Shown piece by piece: positions 35,635 to 44,345 of a DNA stretch of 64,000 nucleotides. Made by a program: the position numbers and the translations under genes. Location of the stretch: the NCBI RefSeq assembly GCF_001715195.1, contig NZ_MDWE01000024.1:20289-84288 (forward strand). Direction: 5' to 3'. The DNA is from Rhodohalobacter halophilus (lineage in GTDB: Bacteria > Bacteroidota > Rhodothermia > Balneolales > Balneolaceae). The notes beneath the pieces were generated by a model. It searched no databases. It worked only from the letters and a program-made list of their open reading frames with translations, and was not told the DNA's origin. The first letter of the stretch is position 1. Each line of letters begins with the position of its first letter.

Positions 35635-35674
35635 CTCCCCCTAATAAGGGGAGAGTGAGGGGGGTGTAATTTAG
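35635..35674. repeat. CCCCTAATAAGGGG palindromic repeat
   Basis: CTCCCC and GGGGAG pair around CTAATAA, followed by GAGGGGGGTGTAATT. It belongs to the CCCC(TCC)T...AGGGG(TGT) family also seen at 48974, 52897, 54005 and 55456. Confidence 0.6.
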
Positions 35675-35811
35675 ATTATTCCTCATTTTCATGATATACG
35701 TTCTCCCAAAATCTGCTAAGGCACACCTCTTTCCGAAATTCCTGAGATATCGTGGTTAGACCAAAAATATATCTGAAGAAATATCGAATTAAATCTAAAT
35801 AGTCATCAGAT

Positions 35812-35951
35812 GAGGGCTTTGCAAAACTAAGGAATATGTCATTCTGATCCCGAAAGCATTCGGGAGAAGAATCTCATAAGTAGATCTGATGTATCTGTTG
35901 AGAGATCCTTCACTACGTTCAGGATGACTTAACAGGTTTTGCAAAGCCTTC
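35812..35951. mobile_element. MITE-like element with 16-bp terminal inverted repeats and a 5-bp target duplication
   Basis: The ends GAGGGCTTTGCAAAAC (35812-35827) and GTTTTGCAAAGCCTTC (35936-35951) are inverted repeats matching at 15 of 16 bases. Both are flanked by CAGAT (35807-35811 and 35952-35956), as expected for a target duplication. The 140-base inside holds nested palindromes: CCCGAA/TTCGGG, GTCATTCTGA/TCAGGATGAC and GAATCTC/GAGATCC. There is no gene inside. The internal core resembles a palindrome common in Bacteroidota-like genomes. Confidence 0.78.
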
Positions 35952-36028
35952 CAGATAAGAATTAACCGGAAAAGTTCATCCGTTTTTATATTTTCTGATA
36001 GAAAATCTTAAGTCCAACAAATCTATAT

Positions 36029-36910
36029 ATGTATAAATATTTACTGATTGCCCTGTTTTTCGTTTCTGCCTGTTCATCCCAAAAATCCATTGATCAGCTC
36101 AAGTCTGATAACGAAAATCACATCGCAGAAGAGGAGGGTACATTCGGCATCTGGTTTCAGCACCTCCAAAATCCTGACCTGCACTTTTCCATTAACGCAG
36201 ATACCCTGTTTCATGCAGCCAGCACGATGAAAACACCCGTGATGATTGAACTTTTTCGCAGAGCGGAAGCCGGGGAATTTGATCTGTCGGACTCCATCGA
36301 GGTGGAAAATAAATTCTACAGCATAGTAGATGGATCGGAATTTCAGCTAACACTCAACCCGGAGGGGGACGACCCATTTGAACGAAGAGTTGGCGAAATG
36401 GCGACTCTCTATGACCTCAACCACGCGATGATTACCTATAGCAGTAATTTGACAACAAACCTTCTGATTAGATTGGTTGGAGCAGAAGAAACAACGCAAA
36501 CCATGCGGGAGATGGGTGCTGAAAACATTCAGGTACTGCGAGGGGTGGAAGACCTGAAAGCGTTTGAACAGGGGCTTAGTAACCGGACAACCCCAAGAGA
36601 TCTGGGAATTATTTTTGAACATATTGCAAACGGAACGGCCGTTAGCCCCACAATGGACAGTTTGATGGTGGAGGTACTGAAAGATCAATTTTACAACGAT
36701 GTGATTCCGGCCCAGCTGCCCGGAGATGTAGTGACTGCCAATAAAACCGGATTCATAACCGGTGTCCGTCACGATTCTGCAATTGTTTATCTCCCTGATG
36801 GCCAATCCTACGTGTTAATCTACCTGTCTAAAAATCTGCCGGACGGTGACCGGGGAACAGAAATAGGGGCGGAAATTTCAAAAATGATTTACGAGTGGCT
36901 GATATTGTAA
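36029..36910 (+). CDS. Class A beta-lactamase-type serine hydrolase lipoprotein
   Basis: The 293-residue protein has a short lipoprotein signal (MYKYLLIALFFVSAC, Cys15). The class A elements are present in order: SxxK as STMK (Ser65, Lys68), an SDN-loop equivalent YSSNLTTN, the omega-loop-like RGVEDLKAFEQGLSN, and KTG in NKTGFITGVRHD. The spacing fits a functional beta-lactamase or a related hydrolase; the omega-loop Glu of this subfamily lies in GVED. It may give beta-lactam resistance or act in cell-wall turnover; the sequence cannot decide. It stands alone downstream of the MITE-like element. Confidence 0.87.
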   Translation: MYKYLLIALFFVSACSSQKSIDQLKSDNENHIAEEEGTFGIWFQHLQNPDLHFSINADTLFHAASTMKTPVMIELFRRAEAGEFDLSDSIEVENKFYSIVDGSEFQLTLNPEGDDPFERRVGEMATLYDLNHAMITYSSNLTTNLLIRLVGAEETTQTMREMGAENIQVLRGVEDLKAFEQGLSNRTTPRDLGIIFEHIANGTAVSPTMDSLMVEVLKDQFYNDVIPAQLPGDVVTANKTGFITGVRHDSAIVYLPDGQSYVLIYLSKNLPDGDRGTEIGAEISKMIYEWLIL

Positions 36911-37071
36911 CCCCTTAGGCGTAAGGATTTAAAAAAGCACAAGAGTTTACCGAATCAGTTTTTTGTACGGTATAAATTAGTACATTAAGTAATACTGCTT
37001 TCAGTCGATAAGGGAAACAGGTAACGAGTCACCAACAGAAGGTTGGCAAACAGTGTGCTTTCTGAAACTAT

Positions 37072-40026
37072 ATGAATATTTCAGACGATATATTTAAGAG
37101 CTCTCCATTTGGTTTCGCCTATCACAAATTAGTGATGGAGAACGGCAAGCCTGCAGACTACATTTTTGAAGAGGTGAATCAAACCTTTGAAGAGCTGACA
37201 GGCTTATCCGGCTCTCAAATTATTGGGAAGCATGCCACAGACGTTTTGCCGGGCATTCGCAATGGAGATACGGATTGGGTTGAACTTTATGCTGATGTTG
37301 CTCTTAAAGGTGAGGAGATAGTTGTTGAGCAATATTCATCTCCGCTCGATCGATGGTACCAGGTTCAGGCCTGGTCGGATAAGAAAGGGTATTTTGCCAC
37401 ACTATTTACAGACATCACTGAGAAGAAATGCGCAGAGTTACGGCAAAAAGCGGTAGATGCCGAGTACAAGGAGATCTTCTCTAAAGTATCACGCAGTATT
37501 TTTGTGATCGATGTAACGGCAGACGGGCGTTACGTAGTGAAGGATTTTAATGAGCGCCAGCTTACCTATCTGAATATGAGCCGGGAGGAGGTTCAGGGAA
37601 AGTATATTGAGGAGGCCTTTCCTCAGGATGTTGCAAAAAGTATCATATCTCACTACAACGAATGTATCGAAAAAGGTGAGGAGATCTCCTACGAAGAGGA
37701 TGTGACGATGGCAGGACGCGGGCGCCGCTACTATTTTACCACAATTACACCGTTGAGGGAAAACAGCGGCGGCAGGATTCACCGGCTGGTTGGAAGCTCA
37801 GTGGAAATTACCAAGCGGAAAGAAGCTGAAATAGCACTGATGCGCGAACAGGAGTTTAATAAGGCACTTCTCGAGTCGGCGGCAGACGGTGTTGTGGCGT
37901 GTGATGAAAATGGAAATCTGGTACTGTTTAACAAGCGTGCGCGCGACTGGCACGGTGTGGATCTGATGAAAATACCGGTGGCTGAGGCGAGCCATTATTA
38001 TGATCTGTTTCACCTCGATGGGAAGACACCGCTAAAACCGGATGAAATTCCGCTTGCACGAGCTTTTAACGGTGAGATATTGGTAAATGCCGGCATGTCG
38101 ATTGTGCCTAAAGGGGAAAACCCGCGCTTTATTTCGGCAAGCGGCAGCCCCATTTATGATAAGGAAGGAAATAAACTGGGAGCAGTCATTTTGATGCGGG
38201 ATGTAACGGCGCGTTTAAAAGCCGAGGAGCAGCTCCGTGAGAACGAAGAGCGCCTTGCTGCTACTTTGCGCTCAATCGGTGACGGTGTGATCTCTTGCGA
38301 TCGTAACGGGAAAGTACTCAGCATCAATAATGTCGCGGAAAGTCTGACAGGTTGGTCCAGTGAAGAGGCAGAAGGAAAACCGATCGATGAAGTTTTTCAA
38401 ATCTTTAACGCCCAAACCCGTGAAGTAGCCGACAACCCTGTCATGAGATCTCTGGAGGAAGGGGTAATTGTTGGGCTGGAAAATCACACAATTTTAAAAT
38501 CCAGAAGTGGGGAAGAGTTTCAGATTGCCGACAGATGTGCGCCCATTAAGAGTGCTGAAGGTGAAATTATTGGCTGTGTTCTGGTTTTTCGGGATGTTAC
38601 CCGGGAGTATTATCAAAAAAGAGCGCTGGAAGAGAGTGAAGAACGATTCAGAAACCTCGCGTTTAATGTGCCGGGCGTAATTTATCTCTGCAAGAATGAT
38701 GAAAACTACTCCATGATTTTTGTCAATCATCAGATTAAGGAGTTGACCGGGTACACACGGGAAGAGTTCGAAGATGGCAAAATTCACCTTATAGATATTT
38801 TTCACCCTGATGATCGGGAGATGATCAAGGAGACAGTAGACCGTGCCCTGCAAAACAGAGAATCGTACCAGATTGAGTATCGTATGCGCCACAGGGATGG
38901 AGAAAGTCGCTGGGTGATGGAAAACGGTGTTGGCATATTTGATGAAAAGGGTGATCTGCAGCACCTGGAGGGCTATATATCGGATATTACCGATAAAAAA
39001 CTGGCGGAAGAGTTGACACACAAGGCTTCTCAGCAGCTCGAGTTTCACGTCGAAAACTCACCGCTGGCTGTAGTGGTTTCAGATAAAAACTTTAATGTTC
39101 TGCAGTGGTCTAAGAGTGCAGAGCAGCTTTTTGGATGGAGTGAAGAGGAAGTGCTTTCCATGAGCCGATCGGAATGGAATTTCACCTTCGAAGAGGATAT
39201 ACCTAACGTGAAAGCGAAAATGAATGAACTCATTCATGGTGATAAACCCCGAAACCTCAGTGTAAACAGAAACTACACCAAGGAGGGAGATCTGCTGCAC
39301 TGCGAGTGGTACAACTCTGCCATGCTTGATAAAGATGGCAACTTGGTTTCCGTTTTTTCACTTGTTCATAATGTGACGGATCAGGTGCAAAAAGAGCAGA
39401 AAATTAAAGAATCTCTGCTGGAGAAGGAGACGTTGTTGGCGGAAATTCATCATCGTGTAAAAAATAACCTTGCAGTGGTTTCGGGGCTAATGCAGCTGCA
39501 GGCGCTGGAAGCTGAAAGTGAATCCCTTCAGGCCAAATTGTTTGACAGTGTAAATCGGATCAAAACGATGGCCTCCGTTCATGAACTGCTCTATCAGTCG
39601 GATAGCTATTCGCGGCTGAATTTTTCCGATACGATCAGAAAGCTGGTGGAGAATATTTCAGCAACTTTTCAGGCGTCAAAAGAGATTGATGTGGAGGTTG
39701 AAACGGATAATATTGAACTGAATATAAATATGGCCATCCCCGCCTCATTAATTGTTAATGAAGTTGTCACCAACGTTTTTAAACATGCTTTTCCGGACCA
39801 AACCGACGGCAGATTTTCGGTAATACTGCAAGATCTTGGTCAGAAGATTTCAATTATTATTAACGATGACGGTGTGGGAATTGCCGAGGATGATAATAAT
39901 CCGGGTTCATCGCTGGGCATGCACTTAATCAGAGAGTTGGCGAGCCAAATTAAGGGAGAATATACCTTTCGTAATACCGACCCCGGTACGGAGTTCAGGA
40001 TTACATTTGCGCGGTCAAAAGAGTAG
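37072..40026 (+). CDS. Orphan multi-PAS sensor histidine kinase (HisKA_2 type)
   Basis: A 984-residue cytosolic kinase without signal peptide or membrane segments. About six PAS units fill residues 1-775; PAC ends such as LFTDITEKK, SSVEITKRKEAE, LMRDVTARLKAEEQL, VFRDVTREYYQKRA and YISDITDKKLAE mark the borders. The transmitter begins EIHHRVKNNLAVVSGLMQLQ (phospho-acceptor His near 791), the HisKA_2/HWE-like type. The ATPase has NEVVTNVFKHAF (~896), DDGVGIA (~932) and SSLGMHLIRELA. No response regulator is adjacent. It probably senses several small ligands or redox states and signals to an unlinked regulator. Confidence 0.93.
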   Translation: MNISDDIFKSSPFGFAYHKLVMENGKPADYIFEEVNQTFEELTGLSGSQIIGKHATDVLPGIRNGDTDWVELYADVALKGEEIVVEQYSSPLDRWYQVQAWSDKKGYFATLFTDITEKKCAELRQKAVDAEYKEIFSKVSRSIFVIDVTADGRYVVKDFNERQLTYLNMSREEVQGKYIEEAFPQDVAKSIISHYNECIEKGEEISYEEDVTMAGRGRRYYFTTITPLRENSGGRIHRLVGSSVEITKRKEAEIALMREQEFNKALLESAADGVVACDENGNLVLFNKRARDWHGVDLMKIPVAEASHYYDLFHLDGKTPLKPDEIPLARAFNGEILVNAGMSIVPKGENPRFISASGSPIYDKEGNKLGAVILMRDVTARLKAEEQLRENEERLAATLRSIGDGVISCDRNGKVLSINNVAESLTGWSSEEAEGKPIDEVFQIFNAQTREVADNPVMRSLEEGVIVGLENHTILKSRSGEEFQIADRCAPIKSAEGEIIGCVLVFRDVTREYYQKRALEESEERFRNLAFNVPGVIYLCKNDENYSMIFVNHQIKELTGYTREEFEDGKIHLIDIFHPDDREMIKETVDRALQNRESYQIEYRMRHRDGESRWVMENGVGIFDEKGDLQHLEGYISDITDKKLAEELTHKASQQLEFHVENSPLAVVVSDKNFNVLQWSKSAEQLFGWSEEEVLSMSRSEWNFTFEEDIPNVKAKMNELIHGDKPRNLSVNRNYTKEGDLLHCEWYNSAMLDKDGNLVSVFSLVHNVTDQVQKEQKIKESLLEKETLLAEIHHRVKNNLAVVSGLMQLQALEAESESLQAKLFDSVNRIKTMASVHELLYQSDSYSRLNFSDTIRKLVENISATFQASKEIDVEVETDNIELNINMAIPASLIVNEVVTNVFKHAFPDQTDGRFSVILQDLGQKISIIINDDGVGIAEDDNNPGSSLGMHLIRELASQIKGEYTFRNTDPGTEFRITFARSKE

Positions 40027-40101
40027 GCAGAGCAGCCCGTCGAAACTCTCTCCGGTTGAGATTCATTGTATTAGTGAAATGAAACATAATACAACAGTAC
40101 A

Positions 40102-40494
40102 ATGAGTAATGTAAAAGAGACACCCGTCAACAGTTCACACTTATCAAACAAAGAGCTGGAAATGTTTAAAAAGCGGCTTCTGAATGAAAAAGAGATCGCC
40201 GAAAACAAGATTAAAGAACTCAAAAGCAGACTGAATGACCTGAACAGTAATTCAGGTGATAATCAATCTTCGCAGGATCACCATCAGGGGGATTTGGGTT
40301 CATCCGAAAATCAGAAAAATGCCATTTTGAGCTCTATTGAGAATCAGACGGAGAAGCTTGATCAGATTACCATTGCACTTGACCGGGTGGAGACGGGCAA
40401 CTACGGAGTGTGCATTAAGAGCGGAGAACCGATTCAAAAAGAGAGGCTGAAGGCTATTCCATATGCACTGCGCAGTGTGGCTGCAAAAGATTAA
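40102..40494 (+). CDS. TraR/DksA-family protein lacking zinc-finger cysteines
   Basis: A 130-residue protein with a long N-terminal coiled coil (residues ~15-50 and 70-95) and a DksA-like C-terminal part VETGNYGVCIKSGEPIQKERLKAIPYALRS. Only one of the usual four zinc Cys remains (Cys in YGVCIKSG), so it cannot bind zinc in the standard way; such Cys-poor forms are common in Bacteroidota. DksA-like proteins bind the secondary channel of RNA polymerase and tune rRNA and stress promoters. Its stop overlaps the convergent SUMF1 gene's stop (40491-40494). Confidence 0.85.
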   Translation: MSNVKETPVNSSHLSNKELEMFKKRLLNEKEIAENKIKELKSRLNDLNSNSGDNQSSQDHHQGDLGSSENQKNAILSSIENQTEKLDQITIALDRVETGNYGVCIKSGEPIQKERLKAIPYALRSVAAKD

Positions 40495-41246
40495 TCTTCT
40501 GCAATTGGATCAACGCACCGGAAACCAATGGTGTGATCTCCAATTTCGGCTAGCACGCCAACCCTCCAATAGTTTCTCAACGTCATGGAATTGCTGTTGA
40601 AACTACCCCCGCGAATGACCCGCATGGCGCGCTCCTCCAGCGGATAGTATTCAATGGAGTCGGGGTTGGCCTTAAAGAAAGGGTAGTAATCCCCAATCCA
40701 TTCCGAAACATTACCGGTCATATCATATAGTCCCAAGTCGTTGGGATCTTTTGTGCCGACGGAAAAGGTGTAGCCGGCGCTGTTATCTTTGTGGCGTGCT
40801 ACGGAGTCCAGGCTGTCGGGATCGAAAACACCGGAAAAAATCTGATCTTTCCCGCCTGACCTTGCTGCAAACTCCCACTCCTGCTCGGTGGGCAGCCGAT
40901 AACCGTACGCATTGCAGAATTGCAGTGCATCATACCAGTTAACGTAAACTACAGCACGGTTGCCCCTTCCTCGGCCATCATCTTGCGGCAGCTTCTTTCC
41001 GGTAGCCCTGGCATACGCATCATATTGGCTATAAGTGACTTCGTAGGTGCCGATATAGAAATCGGGGAGGGTAACTTCATGAAGCGGAAGGGAGTCATCA
41101 TTCTCCTCCTCGATTGTATCCCCCATCAGGTAGGTTCCGCCCTCAACAAAAGTCATCTCAAGTGGTTCAAGCTGAGATTGAACCGATGGCCTGAAGAGGG
41201 CACACCCGCCCAATAATATTAAGAGCAGTATTAAAAGCTGTTTCAT
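40491..41246 (-). CDS. SUMF1/formylglycine-generating-enzyme-like lipoprotein
   Basis: The 251-residue protein has a lipoprotein signal (MKQLLILLLILLGGC, Cys15). The FGE-sulfatase fold is clear: FVEGGTYLMGD, DFYIGTYEVTYSQYDAYA, VVYVNWYDALQFCNAYGYRLPTEQEWEFAARSGG, LGLYDMTGNVSEWIGDYY and MRVIRGGSFNS, RVGVL, GFRCVDP. The active-site Cys pair of true FGEs is not obvious, so it is more likely a non-catalytic or differently acting family member, as seen in gliding or secretion systems. It is convergent with the DksA-like gene. Confidence 0.88.
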   Translation of the reverse strand: MKQLLILLLILLGGCALFRPSVQSQLEPLEMTFVEGGTYLMGDTIEEENDDSLPLHEVTLPDFYIGTYEVTYSQYDAYARATGKKLPQDDGRGRGNRAVVYVNWYDALQFCNAYGYRLPTEQEWEFAARSGGKDQIFSGVFDPDSLDSVARHKDNSAGYTFSVGTKDPNDLGLYDMTGNVSEWIGDYYPFFKANPDSIEYYPLEERAMRVIRGGSFNSNSMTLRNYWRVGVLAEIGDHTIGFRCVDPIAED

Positions 41247-41368
41247 AGAACTAAGATTTTAGTAGAATATATCCGACAGAATTGAGATGTGCAATTACGT
41301 TTCAATTTTTTGGAGTGAGGGGCTCTTTCAGTACATTCTGTAAATTCAAATTTCAAAAGAGACGAATT

Positions 41369-42571
41369 ATGAAAGTTACCATAGCAGATAAACTACCTGA
41401 TGAAGCGATACAGCAGCTGGAAGAGCTTGGCTTAAGCGTTGATAACAGCGCGGGGTTAAAAGAGACGGACCTCGCAAAGGGTTTGCCGGAGTCTCAAATA
41501 CTGATCGTACGATCCACCGTGGTAAATGAGGCGTGTATCAACAATAGCCCAAAATTGAGTCTTATTATTCGAGCCGGAGCCGGTGTGAATAATATCAATA
41601 TTGAAGCCGCCAGCGGGAAAGGTATTTATGTGGCGAACTGCCCCGGGAAAAACGCCATCGCCGTTGCGGAACTGACGATGGGGCTGATTTTATCAATCGA
41701 CAGATTTATACCCGACAATGTAGGCGATTTTAAAGCCGGCAGATGGAACAAAGCGGCTTATTCCAAAGCCGACGGATTGTATGGGAAAACGATAGGAGTT
41801 ATTGGGTTGGGAATGATCGGATCAGAAGTGGTAAAACGAGCAAAAGCATTTGGACTGAATGTAGCGGCATGGTCGCGATCACTTACGCCCGCGCAGGCAG
41901 AGGAGATGAAGATTACATATAAAGAATCTGTGGCTGATGTGGCAAAAAGCTGTGATATTCTGACCGTTCATCTCGCAATGAACGCTGAAACCAAAGGGAT
42001 TATCTCAAAAGAAGTGTTGTCGCATCTTAAGGATGGGGCGATGTTTATCAATACATCCCGGGCAGGCGTTGTGGATGAAGAGGCGCTTTATATGGAATTA
42101 AAATCAGGCCGGTTAAAAGCCGGACTCGATGTATTTAGCGACGAACCGGAGTTTAAAGAGGGCGAATTTGACAGCCGGTTTCGTGAGCTCGAAAATGTTT
42201 ATGTAACCCATCATATCGGAGCCAGTACAAACCAGGCACAGTTGGCGGTAGCAAACGATGCAGTGGATATCGTTAGGGGATATATTCAGGAAGGGAAAGT
42301 GAGAAACTGGCTAAATCGATGTGAGCACACCGAATCCCCATGGCAGCTTGTAGTGCGTCATTACGACAAACCGGGTGTTATCGCCAATGTGATGAATGAG
42401 CTTAAAGAGGCACATATCAATGCCCAGGAGTTGGAGAATGTGATCTTTGACAGAAAACTGGCAGCCTGCTGTACCATACAACTTGATGCGGAGCCTTCCG
42501 AAAAAGTTCTGGAAAACATTCGGACAAGGCAGGATGAGGTGATCACCGCAACGCTGGTGCCCAGAGGGTAG
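41369..42571 (+). CDS. serA: D-3-phosphoglycerate dehydrogenase
   Basis: The ATG at 41369 is chosen because MKVTIADKLPDEAIQQLEE is the usual start; a frame from 41282 has no support. The 400-residue enzyme oxidises 3-phosphoglycerate with NAD in serine synthesis. The nucleotide fold has GVIGLGMIGSEVV; catalytic elements are Arg in NTSRAGVVDEEAL, Glu in DEPEF and the His in THHIGAST. The last 75 residues look like an ACT domain (VVRHYDKPGVIANVMNELKE). It stands apart from other ser genes. Confidence 0.92.
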   Translation: MKVTIADKLPDEAIQQLEELGLSVDNSAGLKETDLAKGLPESQILIVRSTVVNEACINNSPKLSLIIRAGAGVNNINIEAASGKGIYVANCPGKNAIAVAELTMGLILSIDRFIPDNVGDFKAGRWNKAAYSKADGLYGKTIGVIGLGMIGSEVVKRAKAFGLNVAAWSRSLTPAQAEEMKITYKESVADVAKSCDILTVHLAMNAETKGIISKEVLSHLKDGAMFINTSRAGVVDEEALYMELKSGRLKAGLDVFSDEPEFKEGEFDSRFRELENVYVTHHIGASTNQAQLAVANDAVDIVRGYIQEGKVRNWLNRCEHTESPWQLVVRHYDKPGVIANVMNELKEAHINAQELENVIFDRKLAACCTIQLDAEPSEKVLENIRTRQDEVITATLVPRG

Positions 42572-42587
42572 TCAATCAATCCATTTT

Positions 42588-42766
42588 CCGTCAGACCATT
42601 GACACTGGTCTGACGGCTCTCTCCTCTCAAGAGGGGAGGTTATCAAATCCGCGTGTGGAATCAACATATGGATGTTTGAAAAATCGATGGTCCGCATATA
42701 GCGGACTGTCGAGTTGTGGAAGAAGAACATAGATTATCCGACTGACCGTGTTAGGCAACCAGTCGG
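42588..42766. repeat. Cluster of three REP-like palindromes
   Basis: CCGTCAGACC/GGTCTGACGG (42588-42616, perfect 10 bp), GTCCGC/GCGGAC (42690-42706) and CCGACTG/CAGTCGG (42738-42766) lie in a row between serA and ackA. A CTCCTCT/AGGGGAG palindrome at 42620-42637 sits between the first two. They share the GTCAGACC/GTCCGC core with 27779 and 27912. The 204-base gap holds no gene; convergent transcription ends here. Confidence 0.7.
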
Positions 42767-42775
42767 TGTCTTATT

Positions 42776-43999
42776 CTACAACCACGGACTTTGATGCGTA
42801 GCCTGGGCAATTTTGGCTGCATCGATGGCTATAACGAGCTCTTCATTTGTGGGAATGACATACACATCGGTTTTGGAATCATCCGAGCTGATTTTTTGGA
42901 CTTTTCCGCGTACTGCATTACTATTTTTATCCGGATCAATTTTTATTCCCAAATAGTCCATCCCGGAAAGTGAAAGCTCCCGAATTTCGGCAGAGTTTTC
43001 ACCAATACCCGCGGTAAAGATGATGGAATCACACCCATTGAGTGTGGCGATATAGGACCCAATATACTGTTTAACTTTATTGGTGAATACATCAACTGCC
43101 TGCTGGCATCGTCGATCCCCATTGTGCGCTTCCTCCAGCAGATCTCTCATATCACTCGCGTAACCGCTCAAACCAAGCAGTCCACTATGGCGATTCAAAA
43201 GAGCGTGAAGGCTATTCATGGTCAGCTCTTCCTTCTCCATAATGTAGAAGAGGATGGATGGATCGAGGTCACCGCTTCGGGTTCCCATAACCAGACCTGA
43301 AAGTGGAGTAAAGCCCATCGATGTATCAACCGATTTACCTCCGTCAATCGCAGTAATGGAAGCGCCGTTGCCAAGGTGGCAGGTAATGACTTTGGTTTCC
43401 TCTACAGGTTTGTCGATCATTTTGTAGTACTGTCGGCTTACATAGTAGTGTGAGGTGCCGTGAAAACCATATTTACGGATTTTATATCTCCGATAGAGCC
43501 TGTTTGGAATACCATACAGATACGCTTTTGCCGGAAGCGAGTGGTGAAAAGCCGTGTCAAATACAGCAACATGCGGAATGGTGGGAAGGTGTTTTCTGGC
43601 CGCTTCAATTCCTTTCAAATTGTTTGGGTTGTGAAGTGGTGCCAGGTCAAACGCCTCTTCAATTGCGTGCGTTACATCTTCATCGATTAGCACGGAGTCT
43701 TTGAACATTTCGCCGCCATGTACCACCCGGTGTCCAACCGCTTTAATATCCGACGGTGAAGAGATGATCTCATTCTTCTCATTAAGCAGGTAATTCATAA
43801 TTTCCTGCAGGGCCTCTTCGTGGTTGGCTATTACCTGTGTAGTCTTGGTGTGCTTTTTTCCCTCGGGTTCATGTTTTACGATCGACGTAACTGCACCGAT
43901 TCTTTCGACAACCCCTTTGCAGACATCTCTCTGATCTTCTGTTTCGATTAGATTGTATTTAACAGATGAACTGCCGCAGTTTATGACTAATACCAGCAT
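42776..43999 (-). CDS. ackA: Acetate kinase
   Basis: AckA makes acetyl phosphate from acetate and ATP, or ATP from acetyl phosphate. All family motifs are visible in the 407 residues: VLVINCGSSSVKYNLIE, HRVVHGGEMF, AVFDTAFHHSLP, YGFHGTSHYYVS, VITCHLGNGASI and GIGENSAEIRELSL with the catalytic Asp and Arg regions intact. No phosphotransacetylase is adjacent. The DUF3820 gene lies 11 bases upstream on the same strand, so the two are probably co-transcribed. Confidence 0.96.
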   Translation of the reverse strand: MLVLVINCGSSSVKYNLIETEDQRDVCKGVVERIGAVTSIVKHEPEGKKHTKTTQVIANHEEALQEIMNYLLNEKNEIISSPSDIKAVGHRVVHGGEMFKDSVLIDEDVTHAIEEAFDLAPLHNPNNLKGIEAARKHLPTIPHVAVFDTAFHHSLPAKAYLYGIPNRLYRRYKIRKYGFHGTSHYYVSRQYYKMIDKPVEETKVITCHLGNGASITAIDGGKSVDTSMGFTPLSGLVMGTRSGDLDPSILFYIMEKEELTMNSLHALLNRHSGLLGLSGYASDMRDLLEEAHNGDRRCQQAVDVFTNKVKQYIGSYIATLNGCDSIIFTAGIGENSAEIRELSLSGMDYLGIKIDPDKNSNAVRGKVQKISSDDSKTDVYVIPTNEELVIAIDAAKIAQATHQSPWL

Positions 44000-44010
44000 G
44001 ACTAATTTCT

Positions 44011-44250
44011 TTAATATTTACTTTGTTGACGATTAATCTCTTTTTTGATCGGATCAAGAATATCATCCAGTCCATTTGTTTTAATCTCATACATTGTGGC
44101 AAGCTGTTGCCCCAACACTCCTTTTGGAAACCCATTTCTGTGGAACCACTCGAGGTAGTGAACAGGAAGTGAAGTAATTTTTCTCCCTTTGAACTGTCCG
44201 AAAGGCATTTCTGCTATCACAAGTTTATATAAGAATGTACGGTCAAACAT
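44011..44250 (-). CDS. DUF3820-family protein
   Basis: A 79-residue protein with the DUF3820 pattern: EMPFGQFKGRKITSLPVHYLEWFHRNGFPKGVLGQQL, then YEIKTNGLDDILDPI. The ATG at 44250 is chosen over a TTG at 44283. Family members are small cytosolic proteins of unknown function often found near exonuclease or virulence genes. It is directly upstream of ackA. Confidence 0.82.
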   Translation of the reverse strand: MFDRTFLYKLVIAEMPFGQFKGRKITSLPVHYLEWFHRNGFPKGVLGQQLATMYEIKTNGLDDILDPIKKEINRQQSKY

Positions 44251-44345
44251 GGATATTTGAGGATGACTGTTTGAATAGGACAATGTAGCAAAACTTTACA
44301 AAGAGAGTATTAAGGTGATGCTAAGTTCAAAGAATTGTTAAAAAA

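Noticed and set aside
35480..35692. 70-codon minus-strand frame after susD
   Set aside because: The opposite strand reads as a protein-like C terminus and the frame runs into a CCCC/GGGG repeat; no start signal.
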